Source: Miltoncostaea sp963770865
GTDB lineage: Bacteria; Actinomycetota; Thermoleophilia; Miltoncostaeales; Miltoncostaeaceae
Direction: 5' to 3'
DNA length: 64,000 nucleotides
Assembly: GCA_963770865.1 (NCBI GenBank)
Contig: CAVYRD010000010.1
Span: forward strand, 62,001 to 126,000
A model generated the notes under the pieces. The model saw nothing but the letters and a program-made list of their open reading frames with translations, made no database searches and was not told the DNA's origin. Positions within the stretch are counted from its first letter, which is position 1. Every line of letters begins with the position of its first letter. Positions 1 through 7,332 of the stretch are shown piece by piece. The position numbers and the translations under genes were made by a program.

Positions 1-33
1 GGTCAAGCGCGTCGTCGTTACACCCGCTTGACC
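1..33. terminator. Hairpin at the window edge, probable terminator of an upstream gene
   Basis: The arms GGTCAAGCG (1-9) and CGCTTGACC (25-33) are perfect reverse complements around a 15-base loop. No T tract follows. It may end a transcript entering from the left, or be the edge of a larger repeat outside the window. Confidence 0.35.
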
Positions 34-111
34 CCCCGGTGCTGAGCACCACCCCCGGGTCTCAGCCCAACCAGCCTCGTCGGTCGTTAGATGCCACGCG
101 TCACGACACGA

Positions 112-127
112 AGACCGATCGAGGTCT
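112..127. promoter_or_regulatory. Short inverted repeat upstream of the VOC gene
   Basis: AGACC (112-116) and GGTCT (123-127) flank the self-complementary spacer GATCGA. The site lies 25 bases before the start codon of the VOC gene, where a repressor could bind. The arms are only five bases long, so chance is quite possible. Confidence 0.2.
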
Positions 128-152
128 CCCCTAACGCAACCAGGAGGTAGCC

Positions 153-647
153 ATGAGCGCCGCCGAGGCACACGAGCATGCGCCATTCATCGACTACGAG
201 AACATCCCCGCCCCGACGGAGGGCATTCTCGTCACCCACTTCATCACCGTACGCAGCGTTGCTCGGTCCCGCGCGTTCTACTCCGAGGTCCTCGGCGGCC
301 AGGTGGTGCTGGAGGAGAACCCGTGCATCGTCAAGCTCGCCAACTCATGGGTGCTGATGAACCCGGGCGGTCCCCCCACCCCCGACAAGCCCGGCATCTC
401 GGTCGTGAACTACGAGCCCGGGAACACGGTCTCGAGCTTCATGAACCTGCGCGTCGCCGACATCCAGGCGTGTTATGAGCAGTGGCGCTCCAAGGGGGCC
501 GAGTTCGTCACGCCGCCGATCGATCGCCGTGCTGAGATCCGCTGCTACATGCGAGACCCCGACGGCTACATGATCGAAGTCGGCCAGGCCACCGGAGCGC
601 TCCACGGGGAGCTCGCCGAGAAGCGGCCTGAAGACCTGCCCGGCTAA
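153..647 (+). CDS. VOC (glyoxalase/bleomycin-resistance fold) family protein
   Basis: A 164-residue single-domain vicinal-oxygen-chelate protein. The first VOC strand reads LVTHFITV (His29 is a likely metal ligand), followed by SRAFYSEVLGG, and the closing strand reads RDPDGYMIEVGQ with Glu at about residue 141 as the second likely ligand. The 25-residue N-terminal extension and acidic C-terminal tail are outside the fold. The start is fixed by AGGAGGT seven bases upstream. Family members act as dioxygenases, isomerases or fosfomycin/bleomycin-type resistance proteins; the substrate cannot be read from sequence. It stands alone ahead of an SDR gene, within the block left of the tRNA scar, so transfer is possible. 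Confidence 0.85.
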   Translation: MSAAEAHEHAPFIDYENIPAPTEGILVTHFITVRSVARSRAFYSEVLGGQVVLEENPCIVKLANSWVLMNPGGPPTPDKPGISVVNYEPGNTVSSFMNLRVADIQACYEQWRSKGAEFVTPPIDRRAEIRCYMRDPDGYMIEVGQATGALHGELAEKRPEDLPG

Positions 648-1017
648 GGGCGACGGGATGACGAGGCGTGGCGACGGCGACCGCGGCCGTCGCTACGGCC
701 AAACGAGGCTCTGGAGAGGCTGATCAGCCAGCGGCCCAGCCAGCGTGCTTTGCCGCAGTTGCGGCAGCCGCCGATGCGCTTGCCGGCGGCGCTCCTACGC
801 GCTCGGCCCAGACGCGGGCGAGTGGCTGCAGCAAGCGACGCTCGCCATCCGCGCGCGCGTCCCACCTCGCGATCCTCTCCGACACGATCCAGCCTTTCCC
901 CAGCTTCTCCGGTATCTACGACGCCGTAATGACACTGCGCATGGAGATCATGGACCGGCCGCAGCCTGCTCGACCAATCGATCACAAATGGCAAGCCTCT
1001 CGGCATGAGGAGAAACA
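648..1017. other. 370-base intergenic region with no convincing gene
   Basis: Frames stay open on both strands because of the high GC content, but the translations are Ala/Arg/Ser-rich and show no domain. Only the last dozen bases have an evident role: GAGGAG before the SDR start codon. I see no promoter of good quality. Confidence 0.5.
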
Positions 1018-1776
1018 ATGAGCACCACAACCACTCCCGTCGACGTCCGGCACGAACCGCAGCTGCTCGGGCACACCGTCGTCGTGATTGGCGGCAGCGC
1101 GGGCATCGGCCTCGAAACGGCGCGGCTCGCCCGCCGCGAAGGCGCCGAGGTGATCCTCGCCGCGCGGAATCCTGAACGCCTCGCACACGCGGCGGATGAG
1201 GTTGGCGCGCGCGGCACCGCCGCGTTCGATGCCACCGATTCGGACGCCCTGAAGCGATTCTTCGACGACCTTCCCGACCCGATCGACCACGTGTTGGTCA
1301 CGGGCCCCGGTCCGGGCTACACACCGCTGCTCGAGATGTCCGCCGATCAGGTGCGCGACGAGCTCGCTGGCCACGTGGTGCTGGCGCTCGAGGTCGCACG
1401 CCACGCCGCGCCCAGAATGAGGTCGGGAGGCACCCTGCTGTTCATCGGCGGCACCGGTGGCCGGAAGATCAGGCGGGAGCTCGGGCTCGCCTCCGCGGCG
1501 ACCGCCGTGCTGCCTCCGTTCGCAGCGGCGCTCGCGCTCGAGCTCGCGCCGGTGCGCGTCAACCTGATCGCGGCCGGCTTCGTCGACACCCCCTTGTCCG
1601 CCTCGCTCCTCGGCGACGGGCTCGAAGCGCGACGCCAGCAACTGCGAGCGACGCTGCCGATCGGACGCGTCGTCGGGCCGGTCGACGTGGCTGCACTGGC
1701 GGTTCACATCATGACCAACACCGCACTCAGCGGCGCGACCTACGACATCGATGGCGGACAGCAGTTCGTGGGCTGA
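1018..1776 (+). CDS. Atypical short-chain dehydrogenase/reductase lacking the catalytic Tyr-xxx-Lys
   Basis: A 252-residue protein of classical SDR length. The Rossmann nucleotide site GGSAGIG is at residues 25-31, and the C-terminal part carries the usual RVNLIAAGFVDTP and SGATYDIDGGQ segments. Where SDRs normally have Ser and YxxxK, this protein reads FIGGTGGRK and then GLASAATAV, with no Tyr in reach. It may therefore be a binding or structural SDR or use another acid-base residue. GAGGAG sits eight bases before the ATG. Nucleotide binding is visible; enzymatic activity is only a family expectation. The next gene, on the opposite strand, ends 274 bases downstream. Confidence 0.85.
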   Translation: MSTTTTPVDVRHEPQLLGHTVVVIGGSAGIGLETARLARREGAEVILAARNPERLAHAADEVGARGTAAFDATDSDALKRFFDDLPDPIDHVLVTGPGPGYTPLLEMSADQVRDELAGHVVLALEVARHAAPRMRSGGTLLFIGGTGGRKIRRELGLASAATAVLPPFAAALALELAPVRVNLIAAGFVDTPLSASLLGDGLEARRQQLRATLPIGRVVGPVDVAALAVHIMTNTALSGATYDIDGGQQFVG

Positions 1777-2049
1777 GTGTCAACAGAGTCGGAACATGAC
1801 GACGCCGTCGTGTTCGGGTTGACCCGTGCAGCGTTCATACGCCGACGAGTTCAGACGACCAGTCCGCGCGATTGGTCAGGACAACCCGGCCAGCACCCGC
1901 TCCCGCCCGTCCCTTCTAACCAAACGAAGCACGCAAGAGGTTCCCCGACTCGCGCGCGCGAGGGCCGATCAGCGCCTGCCTTGCAACACCGCCGACGACA
2001 ACTTTCGCCCGCGAGGCGCGAGGCATCGTCAGGATATCGACAACGTTCG

Positions 2050-3003
2050 CTACCCGAACGTTAGGGCGTAGGCCTCGGCGCCGTGTTCGTCGAAGATGAT
2101 CTGCAGGGTCCGCTCGCGTACCGCATCGGCTTGACGTACGAGCTGGTACAGGCGGCCGTCTCGGAGCAGGCCATTCCCGTCCTCGTCGACGTCCTCGCCG
2201 TGTGACGCGCCCGGAGCCTCGCCGTCGAGCAGCACGCGGAAGGGAATCGGCGTGCTGCTCGCCGTCGAGAGCACCAGGTGTGCGTCGCGGGCGTGGAACC
2301 GGCAGAGGATGCTGCCGCCGGCGCCCTCGACCAGGGCGTGCTCGCGCCGGAGCGTCCATTCCCCGTCGAAGGCCCACCGGTTGAGGCGCAGGCGCTGCGG
2401 CGCGCGGTAGGTCCGCCGTTCGTCGTAGCCGGCCGCGTCGTGTGAGGTGAATCCGTTGCTGCGCCGGTAGCCAAGGTACGTCTCAGGCGTCCGGAGATGG
2501 GTCCAGTCGGCCTGGGCCTCCAGGCCGATGCCGTCGGCGGCGACGAGCGGTCTCTTCACGCGCAGCAGGCGCTGGATCGTGTCCTCCGACTTCTCGTAGC
2601 GTCCCTCACCGAAATGGCGGTCGCGGATGACGCCGTCCCGATCGGCGAAGTAGAGCGCCGGCCAATAGTGGTTGGCGAAGGCGTCCCAGATGACGTAGCC
2701 GTTGTCCAGCGCGATGGGGTAGCCGATTCCGCGCTCGTTCGTCGCGAGCTGGACGCCGTGGACGTCGTGCTCGAACGAGAACTCCGGCGTGTGTACTCCG
2801 ATGACGACCAACTCGTCGTCGCGATAGGCCTGCGCCCAGGCGCGGACGAACGGCACCTGGCGCAGCCAGTTGATGCACGTCAGCGTCCAGAAGTTCACGA
2901 CCACGACGCGGCCGCGCAGCTCGGCGGGGCCGAGTGGCTCGGAGTTGAGCCACTCGGTGGCGCCGGCGAACGAGGGCATATGCACACGTTCGAAGGGGGT
3001 CAT
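2050..3003 (-). CDS. Thioredoxin-fold protein (DipZ C-terminal/TlpA-like) with a single redox cysteine
   Basis: A 317-residue protein. Residues 25-145 form a thioredoxin/redoxin domain: VVVVNFWTLTCINW, then VIGVHTPEFSFE and a conserved Pro in HYWPALYFAD. The redox motif has Cys43, but the resolving position is Trp46 instead of Cys (CINW, not CINC), so ordinary disulfide exchange is not expected. Residues 160-317 match the C-terminal beta-rich half of DipZ-like proteins (ETYLGYRR, then a strand-rich end). There is no signal peptide or membrane segment. The start lies two bases after the epoxide hydrolase stop on the same strand, so the two are probably one transcript. Confidence 0.8.
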   Translation of the reverse strand: MTPFERVHMPSFAGATEWLNSEPLGPAELRGRVVVVNFWTLTCINWLRQVPFVRAWAQAYRDDELVVIGVHTPEFSFEHDVHGVQLATNERGIGYPIALDNGYVIWDAFANHYWPALYFADRDGVIRDRHFGEGRYEKSEDTIQRLLRVKRPLVAADGIGLEAQADWTHLRTPETYLGYRRSNGFTSHDAAGYDERRTYRAPQRLRLNRWAFDGEWTLRREHALVEGAGGSILCRFHARDAHLVLSTASSTPIPFRVLLDGEAPGASHGEDVDEDGNGLLRDGRLYQLVRQADAVRERTLQIIFDEHGAEAYALTFG

Positions 3004-3005
3004 CG

Positions 3006-4250
3006 TCAGCGCAGCGATCGGAACGTCGCGCGGATGTCCTCTGACAGCAGCTGCGGCTGCTCCCAGGCGGCGAAGTGGCCGCCCCTGTCGTGCTGGTTGT
3101 AGGAGACGAGGTTGGGATACGCCTGGTCCGCCCAGCTCCGCGGGACCCGGTAGATCTCGTCGGCGAAGGTGCTCACGCCGACCGGGACCTTCACGCCCTT
3201 GACACTGAAGAAGGGGAGCTTGTTCTCCCAGTACAGCCGCGCCGAGGACACCCCGGTGTTGGTCAGCCAGAAGAGCGTGATGTTGTCGAGGATGTCGTCG
3301 CGCGTGAGGTCGCTCGGCCTCTCGAGACGCTCCTCAAGGACCTGCTGGACCAGGCCGGGCTGACCGCTCCCGTCGCCGTGATCGAGCATGAATGCGGCGA
3401 GCGCGACGGGTGAGTCCGCCAGGCCGTAGAGCGTCTGCGGACGCGTCCCCATGACCAGCCCATAGGCGACGTGCGTCGCGAAGAACGCGCGCAGTTGCTC
3501 GTAGGTGCTCAGTTCCTCGTCGGACAGCCCGGATGGCGGCGGAGTGCCGACGAAGGACGCGGTGAAGAGGTCCAGCGGAACGACGCCCGGCATGTTGGTG
3601 TGGATGCCGATCAGCCCGGGCGGCGCCGGCTCAGCGGCCGCCGGGTCGGCGCGGCCGCCGGCCATCGCGTCGACGACGATCGCGCCCCAGTCGCCGCCCT
3701 GCGCCACGAACCGCTCGTAGCCGAGGCGCTTCATGAGCTCGACGTAGGCCTTCCCGATGCGCACGGGGTCCCACCCGGTGCTGGTCGGCTTGTCGGAGAA
3801 CCCGTACCCCGGCATCGACGGAATCACGACATGGAAGGCATCCGACGCGCTGCCGCCGTGCCGGGTGGGGTCGGTGAGCGGCCCGATGAGCTTCAGCTGC
3901 TCGACGATCGAGCCGGGCCAGCCGTGGCAGACGACCAGCGGCATCGCGTCCTCATGCTCGGACCGCACGTGGATGAAGTGGATATCCAGCCCGTCGATCT
4001 CGGTGATGAAGTTCGGGACGGCGTTCAGGCGCGCCTCGCACTTGCGCCAGTCGTACTCGGTCGCCCAGTAGTGAGTGAGGTCCTGCATGAGCGCGAGCGG
4101 CACGCCCTGCGAGTCATCGTCGACGGTCTCCTTGTCGGGGAAGCGCGTGCCGGCGATGCGCGCACGCAGGTCCTCCAGGTCCGCCTCCGGGATCTCGACC
4201 GAGAACGGGCGGATCGCCGTGCTGGTTGCCTGATCGATGGTGGTGCTCAT
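3006..4250 (-). CDS. Epoxide hydrolase (EHN plus alpha/beta-hydrolase)
   Basis: A 414-residue protein with the microsomal-type epoxide hydrolase layout. The N-terminal EHN region (residues 12-120, RPFSVEIPEADLEDLRARI) precedes the alpha/beta-hydrolase core. The oxyanion motif HGWP is at 109-112, the nucleophile Asp187 is in GGDWGA, and the catalytic His is in DRGGHFAAWEQP near the C terminus. The reaction expected for the family is hydrolysis of epoxides to diols through an alkyl-enzyme ester. The start at 4250 is chosen because AGAAGGGA lies just upstream; an in-frame ATG ten codons earlier has no such site. It is first in a two-gene unit with the thioredoxin-fold gene, perhaps a xenobiotic or lipid-epoxide module. 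Confidence 0.9.
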   Translation of the reverse strand: MSTTIDQATSTAIRPFSVEIPEADLEDLRARIAGTRFPDKETVDDDSQGVPLALMQDLTHYWATEYDWRKCEARLNAVPNFITEIDGLDIHFIHVRSEHEDAMPLVVCHGWPGSIVEQLKLIGPLTDPTRHGGSASDAFHVVIPSMPGYGFSDKPTSTGWDPVRIGKAYVELMKRLGYERFVAQGGDWGAIVVDAMAGGRADPAAAEPAPPGLIGIHTNMPGVVPLDLFTASFVGTPPPSGLSDEELSTYEQLRAFFATHVAYGLVMGTRPQTLYGLADSPVALAAFMLDHGDGSGQPGLVQQVLEERLERPSDLTRDDILDNITLFWLTNTGVSSARLYWENKLPFFSVKGVKVPVGVSTFADEIYRVPRSWADQAYPNLVSYNQHDRGGHFAAWEQPQLLSEDIRATFRSLR

Positions 4251-4499
4251 GTGAGTCCCTTCTGGGGATTGACGAAGCACCCCGAGGTTCGGGCTGCCGA
4301 CGCGCTCCTGGCGCCCGTCGGAGACCCTGGTTCACCCCCCTGGTCGGGCCCGGGGTCCGCCTGGCGAGCCCGCTCGGGGCGGCCACGTGCGGCGTGCCCC
4401 GTGCCGCGACGGCGCGCGCCCTGACCAGGGCTGGCAACCGCCGACCCGGTGAGCGACCAGGGCAACACGGGCGCGCCGCCTGCCGGTCCCCGAGTCCCT

Positions 4500-4644
4500 G
4501 CTGATGCGAGCCGCCGACTTGGATCAAGAAGTTCCGCCGAAGGAACGGTGCATCCTTCGAGGTCATCCTGGCCAGGACCAGCAAGGCCGCATCCTCGATC
4601 GATAACCCGGCGAGGTCGGCGGCGGACGGTGGGTCGAGGTTCAC
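4500..4644 (-). pseudogene. Possible truncated remnant of a small protein gene
   Basis: From a GTG at 4644 the reading frame gives about 48 residues with balanced composition (LAGLSIEDAALLVLARM, then PFLRRNFLIQVGGS). After that it turns into Arg/Pro-rich nonsense that runs on into the epoxide hydrolase gene. It resembles the N-terminal segment seen in Ymh/TIGR02391-type proteins, which I could not verify. I read it as the broken end of a gene next to the tRNA scar. It could also be a chance frame. Confidence 0.3.
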
Positions 4645-4668
4645 TCGGCGAAGGTGCCGGGGCGGACG

Positions 4669-4736
4669 GGCGCTCCCGATGGGTCAACCCGGGGGTCAAC
4701 CGGGCACGCGGCACCCGGCGGCACAGCGGGAGCGCC
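4669..4736. repeat. Inverted repeat enclosing two direct repeats, left of the tRNA scar
   Basis: GGCGCTCCCG (4669-4678) and CGGGAGCGCC (4727-4736) are exact inverted copies. Between them GGGTCAACC occurs twice, at 4681-4689 and 4693-4701. Such clusters of short direct repeats beside a core site are what integrase arm-binding sites look like. No integrase gene is in the window, so this reading is an inference from position. Confidence 0.4.
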
Positions 4737-4807
4737 GAGACGCACGAAACGCCCGCATCTGACACGTTCAGGAGGACTCAGCGGTACCCGGCTGCACTCG
4801 CTGGCGG

Positions 4808-4852
4808 GGACTTCTAATCCGCCGGTCGCAGGTTCGAATCCTGCCGGGCGCA
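4808..4852 (+). other. 3' fragment of a tRNA-Arg(TCT) gene, probable attR scar
   Basis: The 45 bases run from the 5' side of an anticodon stem through the loop CTTCTAA (anticodon TCT), its closing stem, a short variable loop and a perfect T arm (GCAGG, TTCGAAT, CCTGC) to the acceptor strand CGGGCGC and discriminator A. The expected 5' acceptor GCGCCCG and D arm are absent: the bases upstream neither pair with the acceptor strand nor form a D stem. Tyrosine integrases that target tRNA genes leave exactly this piece at the far end of the element, in the same orientation as the intact gene. The intact copy would lie to the left, outside the window. Confidence 0.7.
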
Positions 4853-4881
4853 TCCTCAGATCGCCGTCCCTGACTGGTATC

Positions 4882-4916
4882 TCGGCCCCCTGGCCGCCGC
4901 CGGGCGAGGGGGCCGA
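4882..4916 (+). terminator. Strong hairpin 30 bases after the tRNA fragment
   Basis: TCGGCCCCCT (4882-4891) pairs over ten bases with AGGGGGCCGA (4907-4916) across a 15-base loop. No T run follows. Its position suits the original terminator of the tRNA-Arg gene whose 3' end is seen just before it. Confidence 0.45.
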
Positions 4917-5189
4917 TGTGCGTCTCGGAGCGTTGGGGGACGTCGTTTCATCGGCACAGACGTTGGGGGAGACGTTGGAGGGGCTCCGGGCGACCCGCTC
5001 CGGCGAGATCGCGGGACCAGTCCGGGGCGCTCCCGCGTTCGGTCCTCGTGCCCGCGCCCCGGGTCGTCGTGGCGTTTGCCTCAAGGCTTTCTGCGGGTCG
5101 GTCGGGTGGCGTGTCCTCGGGCAGGCGACGGTCCGTCCGCCGACCGTGGATCCCTCGCGAGGGATCGCCCTCGCCCTGTCGCGCCGCCG
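4917..5189. repeat. Gene-free stretch with a perfect 18-base palindrome
   Basis: No gene is seen between the hairpin and the insertion sequence. GATCCCTCGCGAGGGATC at 5149-5166 is a perfect palindrome, and ACGGTC (5128-5133) with GACCGT (5142-5147) forms a smaller inverted repeat just before it. The decamer CGTTGGGGGA occurs at 4931-4940 and again at 4961-4970. The palindrome could be an operator or a fold-back left by an older mobile element. Confidence 0.4.
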
Positions 5190-5195
5190 GCTAGG
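5190..5195. repeat. Target-site duplication, left copy
   Basis: GCTAGG here is repeated exactly at 6256-6261, directly outside the two inverted ends of the insertion sequence. The left copy also contains the TAG stop codon of the transposase on the minus strand. Confidence 0.8.
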
Positions 5196-6160
5196 TGTCC
5201 TGCCCACATGGGTTCCGAACGCGGCTGATCGGAGCCTGACCGCCGAGGGCGCTGTGGGGCCGCCGCTCGTTGTAGTGGCCGAGCCAGTATCGCAGCGCCC
5301 TCTGGCGGTGGCGGTGGGAGAGGTAGAGCATCCCGTAGCCCCACTCGCGCGCCATCGTCTGATGGAAGCGCTCCACCTTGCCGTTGGTCTGGGGCCGGTA
5401 GGGGCGGGTCACCAGGTGGCGCACGCGCCGCTCGGCCAGCAGATCGGCCAGGGACCGGTTGCGGGTGTAGGCCCAGGCGCCGTCGGTCATGAGCCGGCGC
5501 GCCCGGATCCCGCGCCGGGCGAACCAGGCCAGGGCGCGCGCGGTGAAGGCGGTCACGGTGTCGGCGCGCTCGTCGTCGTGCAGCTCGACGTAGGCCAGGC
5601 GCGAGTGGTCATCGACGATCGCGTGGGCGTACTGGTAGCCCCAGCGGGCGGCCTTCTCGGCGCCGGTGCGATCGCGCACCCCCGTCAGGGCGTGGCCGGG
5701 ACGCGCGAAGCGCGCGTAGCGCTTGGTGTCCATGTGCAGCAGGTCGCCCGGGCAGGGCCACTCGTAGCGGCGCACGGGCTCGCGCGCGGCGCGCGCGGGC
5801 CGCGAGAGGCCGTGGCGAGGCGAGCACCTTCCAGACCGTGGAGTGCGCCATCCCGAGCTCGCCCGCGACAAGGCGCGGGCCCCAGCCGGTGCGCCGGCGC
5901 GCCAAGACGATGCGTGCCTGGACCAGCGGGCTCATCAGACGTGGTGAGCGGTGCGGGCGCGAGGAGCGATCGCACAGGCAGGCCAGCCCCCGGCGCTCGT
6001 GCACCGAGGCGGCCCTCCAGCGCGCCACCCACTCGAAGGCCGTCGACACGCTGCATCGGAAGGCTTGGGCGGCCTGCCTGAAGCTGTGGCCCTCGGCATC
6101 GACAAAGAGCACCAGCTCGAGACGGCCGCGCAACGTCAGCCTGGCGTTAGGGTGCTGCAT
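5191..6160 (-). pseudogene. IS481-family transposase, interrupted by one frameshift
   Basis: The N-terminal part (from 6160) carries the helix-turn-helix region HSFRQAAQAFRCSVSTAFEW and a second one ending in STVWKVLA. The DDE core follows in another frame: Asp in LLHMDTKRY, Asp in RLMTDGAWAYTRN and Glu in TNGKVERFHQT. The frames join near 5820, where one extra T in the sense strand turns the expected VLARHGLSRP into a shift. Start 6160 has GGGAGGT four bases upstream; the frame can extend to 6193. The last codon straddles the element edge and the stop TAG lies entirely in the target duplication, outside the element. Full length would be about 322 residues. Confidence 0.85.
5196..5222 (+). 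repeat. IS481 terminal inverted repeat, left
   Basis: It reads inward TGTCCTGCCCACATGG and then GTTCCGAACGC. The last 11 bases match the right end exactly; 9 of the 16 outer bases also match. Confidence 0.75.
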
Positions 6161-6228
6161 CCGGACCTCCCGGAGGTCGTAGGCGTCAGACACCCACAGC
6201 CTCTCGGGAGGCCCGGACTACGTCTCAG

Positions 6229-6255
6229 GCGTTCGGAACGTCTGTAGGCGGATCA
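6229..6255 (-). repeat. IS481 terminal inverted repeat, right
   Basis: On the minus strand it reads inward TGATCCGCCTACAGAC and then GTTCCGAACGC, paired with the left end at 5196-5222. Confidence 0.75.
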
Positions 6256-6261
6256 GCTAGG
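6256..6261. repeat. Target-site duplication, right copy
   Basis: GCTAGG, identical to 5190-5195 and directly outside the right inverted repeat. Confidence 0.8.
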
Positions 6262-6585
6262 CGCACCACGTCACGATCACCAGGCCGCCGGGGCAGGCCC
6301 GCGGGGTAACGAAGGGGCTCGTCAAGGTGAGACGTGCGGGAGCGGAGCAGGCCGCCTCCGGGGGGTAGCCCCCCGGGAGCGTTCAAGAGGGGGGCGAAGG
6401 TGGGACCCCGGTGGGGGGACGCCCGAGACGGTGGGGGAGGTTGGTGACGGTCAACCGTCACCGGGCCGATTCGCTAAGCCGACCCCTGCGCGACTCCGCC
6501 GAGGCGCCTCCTCCGGACACGACCCTCTGGGGTCTGCGGCTTTTACCGGATGGCCGGTGCAACGTGCCGAGTTAGCGTGGCGCTC
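6262..6585. other. 324-base intergenic region with two strong hairpins
   Basis: No gene is seen. CCGGGGGG-TAG-CCCCCCGG (6358-6376) is an eight-base-pair stem with a three-base loop. GGTGACGGT (6443-6451) and ACCGTCACC (6454-6462) form a nearly perfect palindrome 124 bases ahead of the cytochrome c start. The second looks like a dimeric regulator site; the first may be a terminator or insulator. Confidence 0.45.
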
Positions 6586-7332
6586 GTGAGGGGATGGGGA
6601 ATCCTTATCGTAGGTCCGATCATCGCCCTCCTCGTGGCGGGCCTCATCGGCTGGGGTATCGGCTACAACCAGGGTGGTGGCTCGAGCGCCCCTCCGCCGC
6701 AGACCTCGACCGTCGCGGCCGCTCCGGTGGACCCCCACGTGGCCGCCGGCGCACACGACTTCGTCAACCTCGCCTGCGTCCAGTGTCACGGCGCCCTGGG
6801 CCAGGGCGGCGTCTCTCCTGCCGTCCCGGCCCTCACGACGGTGGGCTCCACGCTCACCGCGGCGCGGCTGCGCAGCATCATCGACCACGGTCTCGGCGTC
6901 GTCAGCGATCCCAAGCAGCCGTACATGCCGGTCTGGGGCCCGCTGCTGTCGAACACCCAGGTGAACGACCTCGTCGCCTACCTGCGGGCGGGCCTTCCCG
7001 CGGTGCCGGACGCGACGCCGGTCCCCACGCCCGCCGGTCAGGGCGACGCGGTCGCCGGGGCGGCGCTCTACCAGAGCTACGGGTGCGTCAACTGCCACGG
7101 CCCGAACGCCCTGGGCGGCGTTCCGAACCCCGCCTCGCCGGACAAGACGATCCCGCCGCTGAGCGGCACTGACTTCCGCTCCGAGTTCAACACCGACGCC
7201 AAGATCGCGGCGGTGATCAAGAGCGGCAGCGTCCTCGGCAAGGCCCCGATCGCGAGCATGCCCCACTGGGGCGGGATCCTCTCGGACGCCCAGATCTCCC
7301 AGCTGATCGCCTACATCAAGACGCTCAAGTAG
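6586..7332 (+). CDS. Membrane-anchored dihaem cytochrome c
   Basis: A 248-residue protein. Residues 3-25 form one membrane anchor (ILIVGPIIALLVAGLIGWG), followed by a Pro/Ser linker and two cytochrome c domains outside the membrane. Haem is bound at CVQCH (from Cys64) and CVNCH (from Cys167). Likely sixth ligands are Met in YMPVW and in IASMPHW. It resembles two-domain c-type cytochromes that pass electrons between a quinol-oxidising complex and a terminal oxidase, but no such complex is encoded nearby. The GTG start is chosen because it places a short basic leader before the anchor; an upstream ATG at 6550 would add 12 residues. Confidence 0.85.
   Translation: MRGWGILIVGPIIALLVAGLIGWGIGYNQGGGSSAPPPQTSTVAAAPVDPHVAAGAHDFVNLACVQCHGALGQGGVSPAVPALTTVGSTLTAARLRSIIDHGLGVVSDPKQPYMPVWGPLLSNTQVNDLVAYLRAGLPAVPDATPVPTPAGQGDAVAGAALYQSYGCVNCHGPNALGGVPNPASPDKTIPPLSGTDFRSEFNTDAKIAAVIKSGSVLGKAPIASMPHWGGILSDAQISQLIAYIKTLK

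Larger units (their letters stand above)
5196..6255 (-). mobile_element. IS481-family insertion sequence, 1060 bases
   Basis: The element begins TG and ends CA. It has imperfect 27-base terminal inverted repeats (about 20 of 27 positions agree, including an exact 11-base core GTTCCGAACGC) and is flanked by the 6-base duplication GCTAGG. One transposase gene fills it. Length, single gene, TG/CA ends and duplication size all fit IS481. The transposase carries a one-base insertion, so this copy is probably unable to move by itself unless the indel is a sequencing error. Confidence 0.85.

Noticed and set aside
668..1021. Open frame of 117 codons ahead of the SDR
   Set aside because: Ala/Ser/Arg-rich with no domain or ribosome site and it ends inside the SDR start; GC-rich DNA keeps frames open by chance.
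1777..2071. Frames of 81-95 codons after the SDR
   Set aside because: Low-complexity, Arg/Pro/Ser-rich, no Shine-Dalgarno; treated as intergenic.
4777..4852. Complete tRNA-Arg gene
   Set aside because: Upstream bases do not pair with the acceptor strand or form a D arm, and two extra G residues disturb the anticodon stem context.
4956..4964. ACAGACGTT as the left end of the IS
   Set aside because: It matches only nine bases within the right inverted repeat region; the ends at 5196 and 6255 have longer repeats and an exact target duplication.
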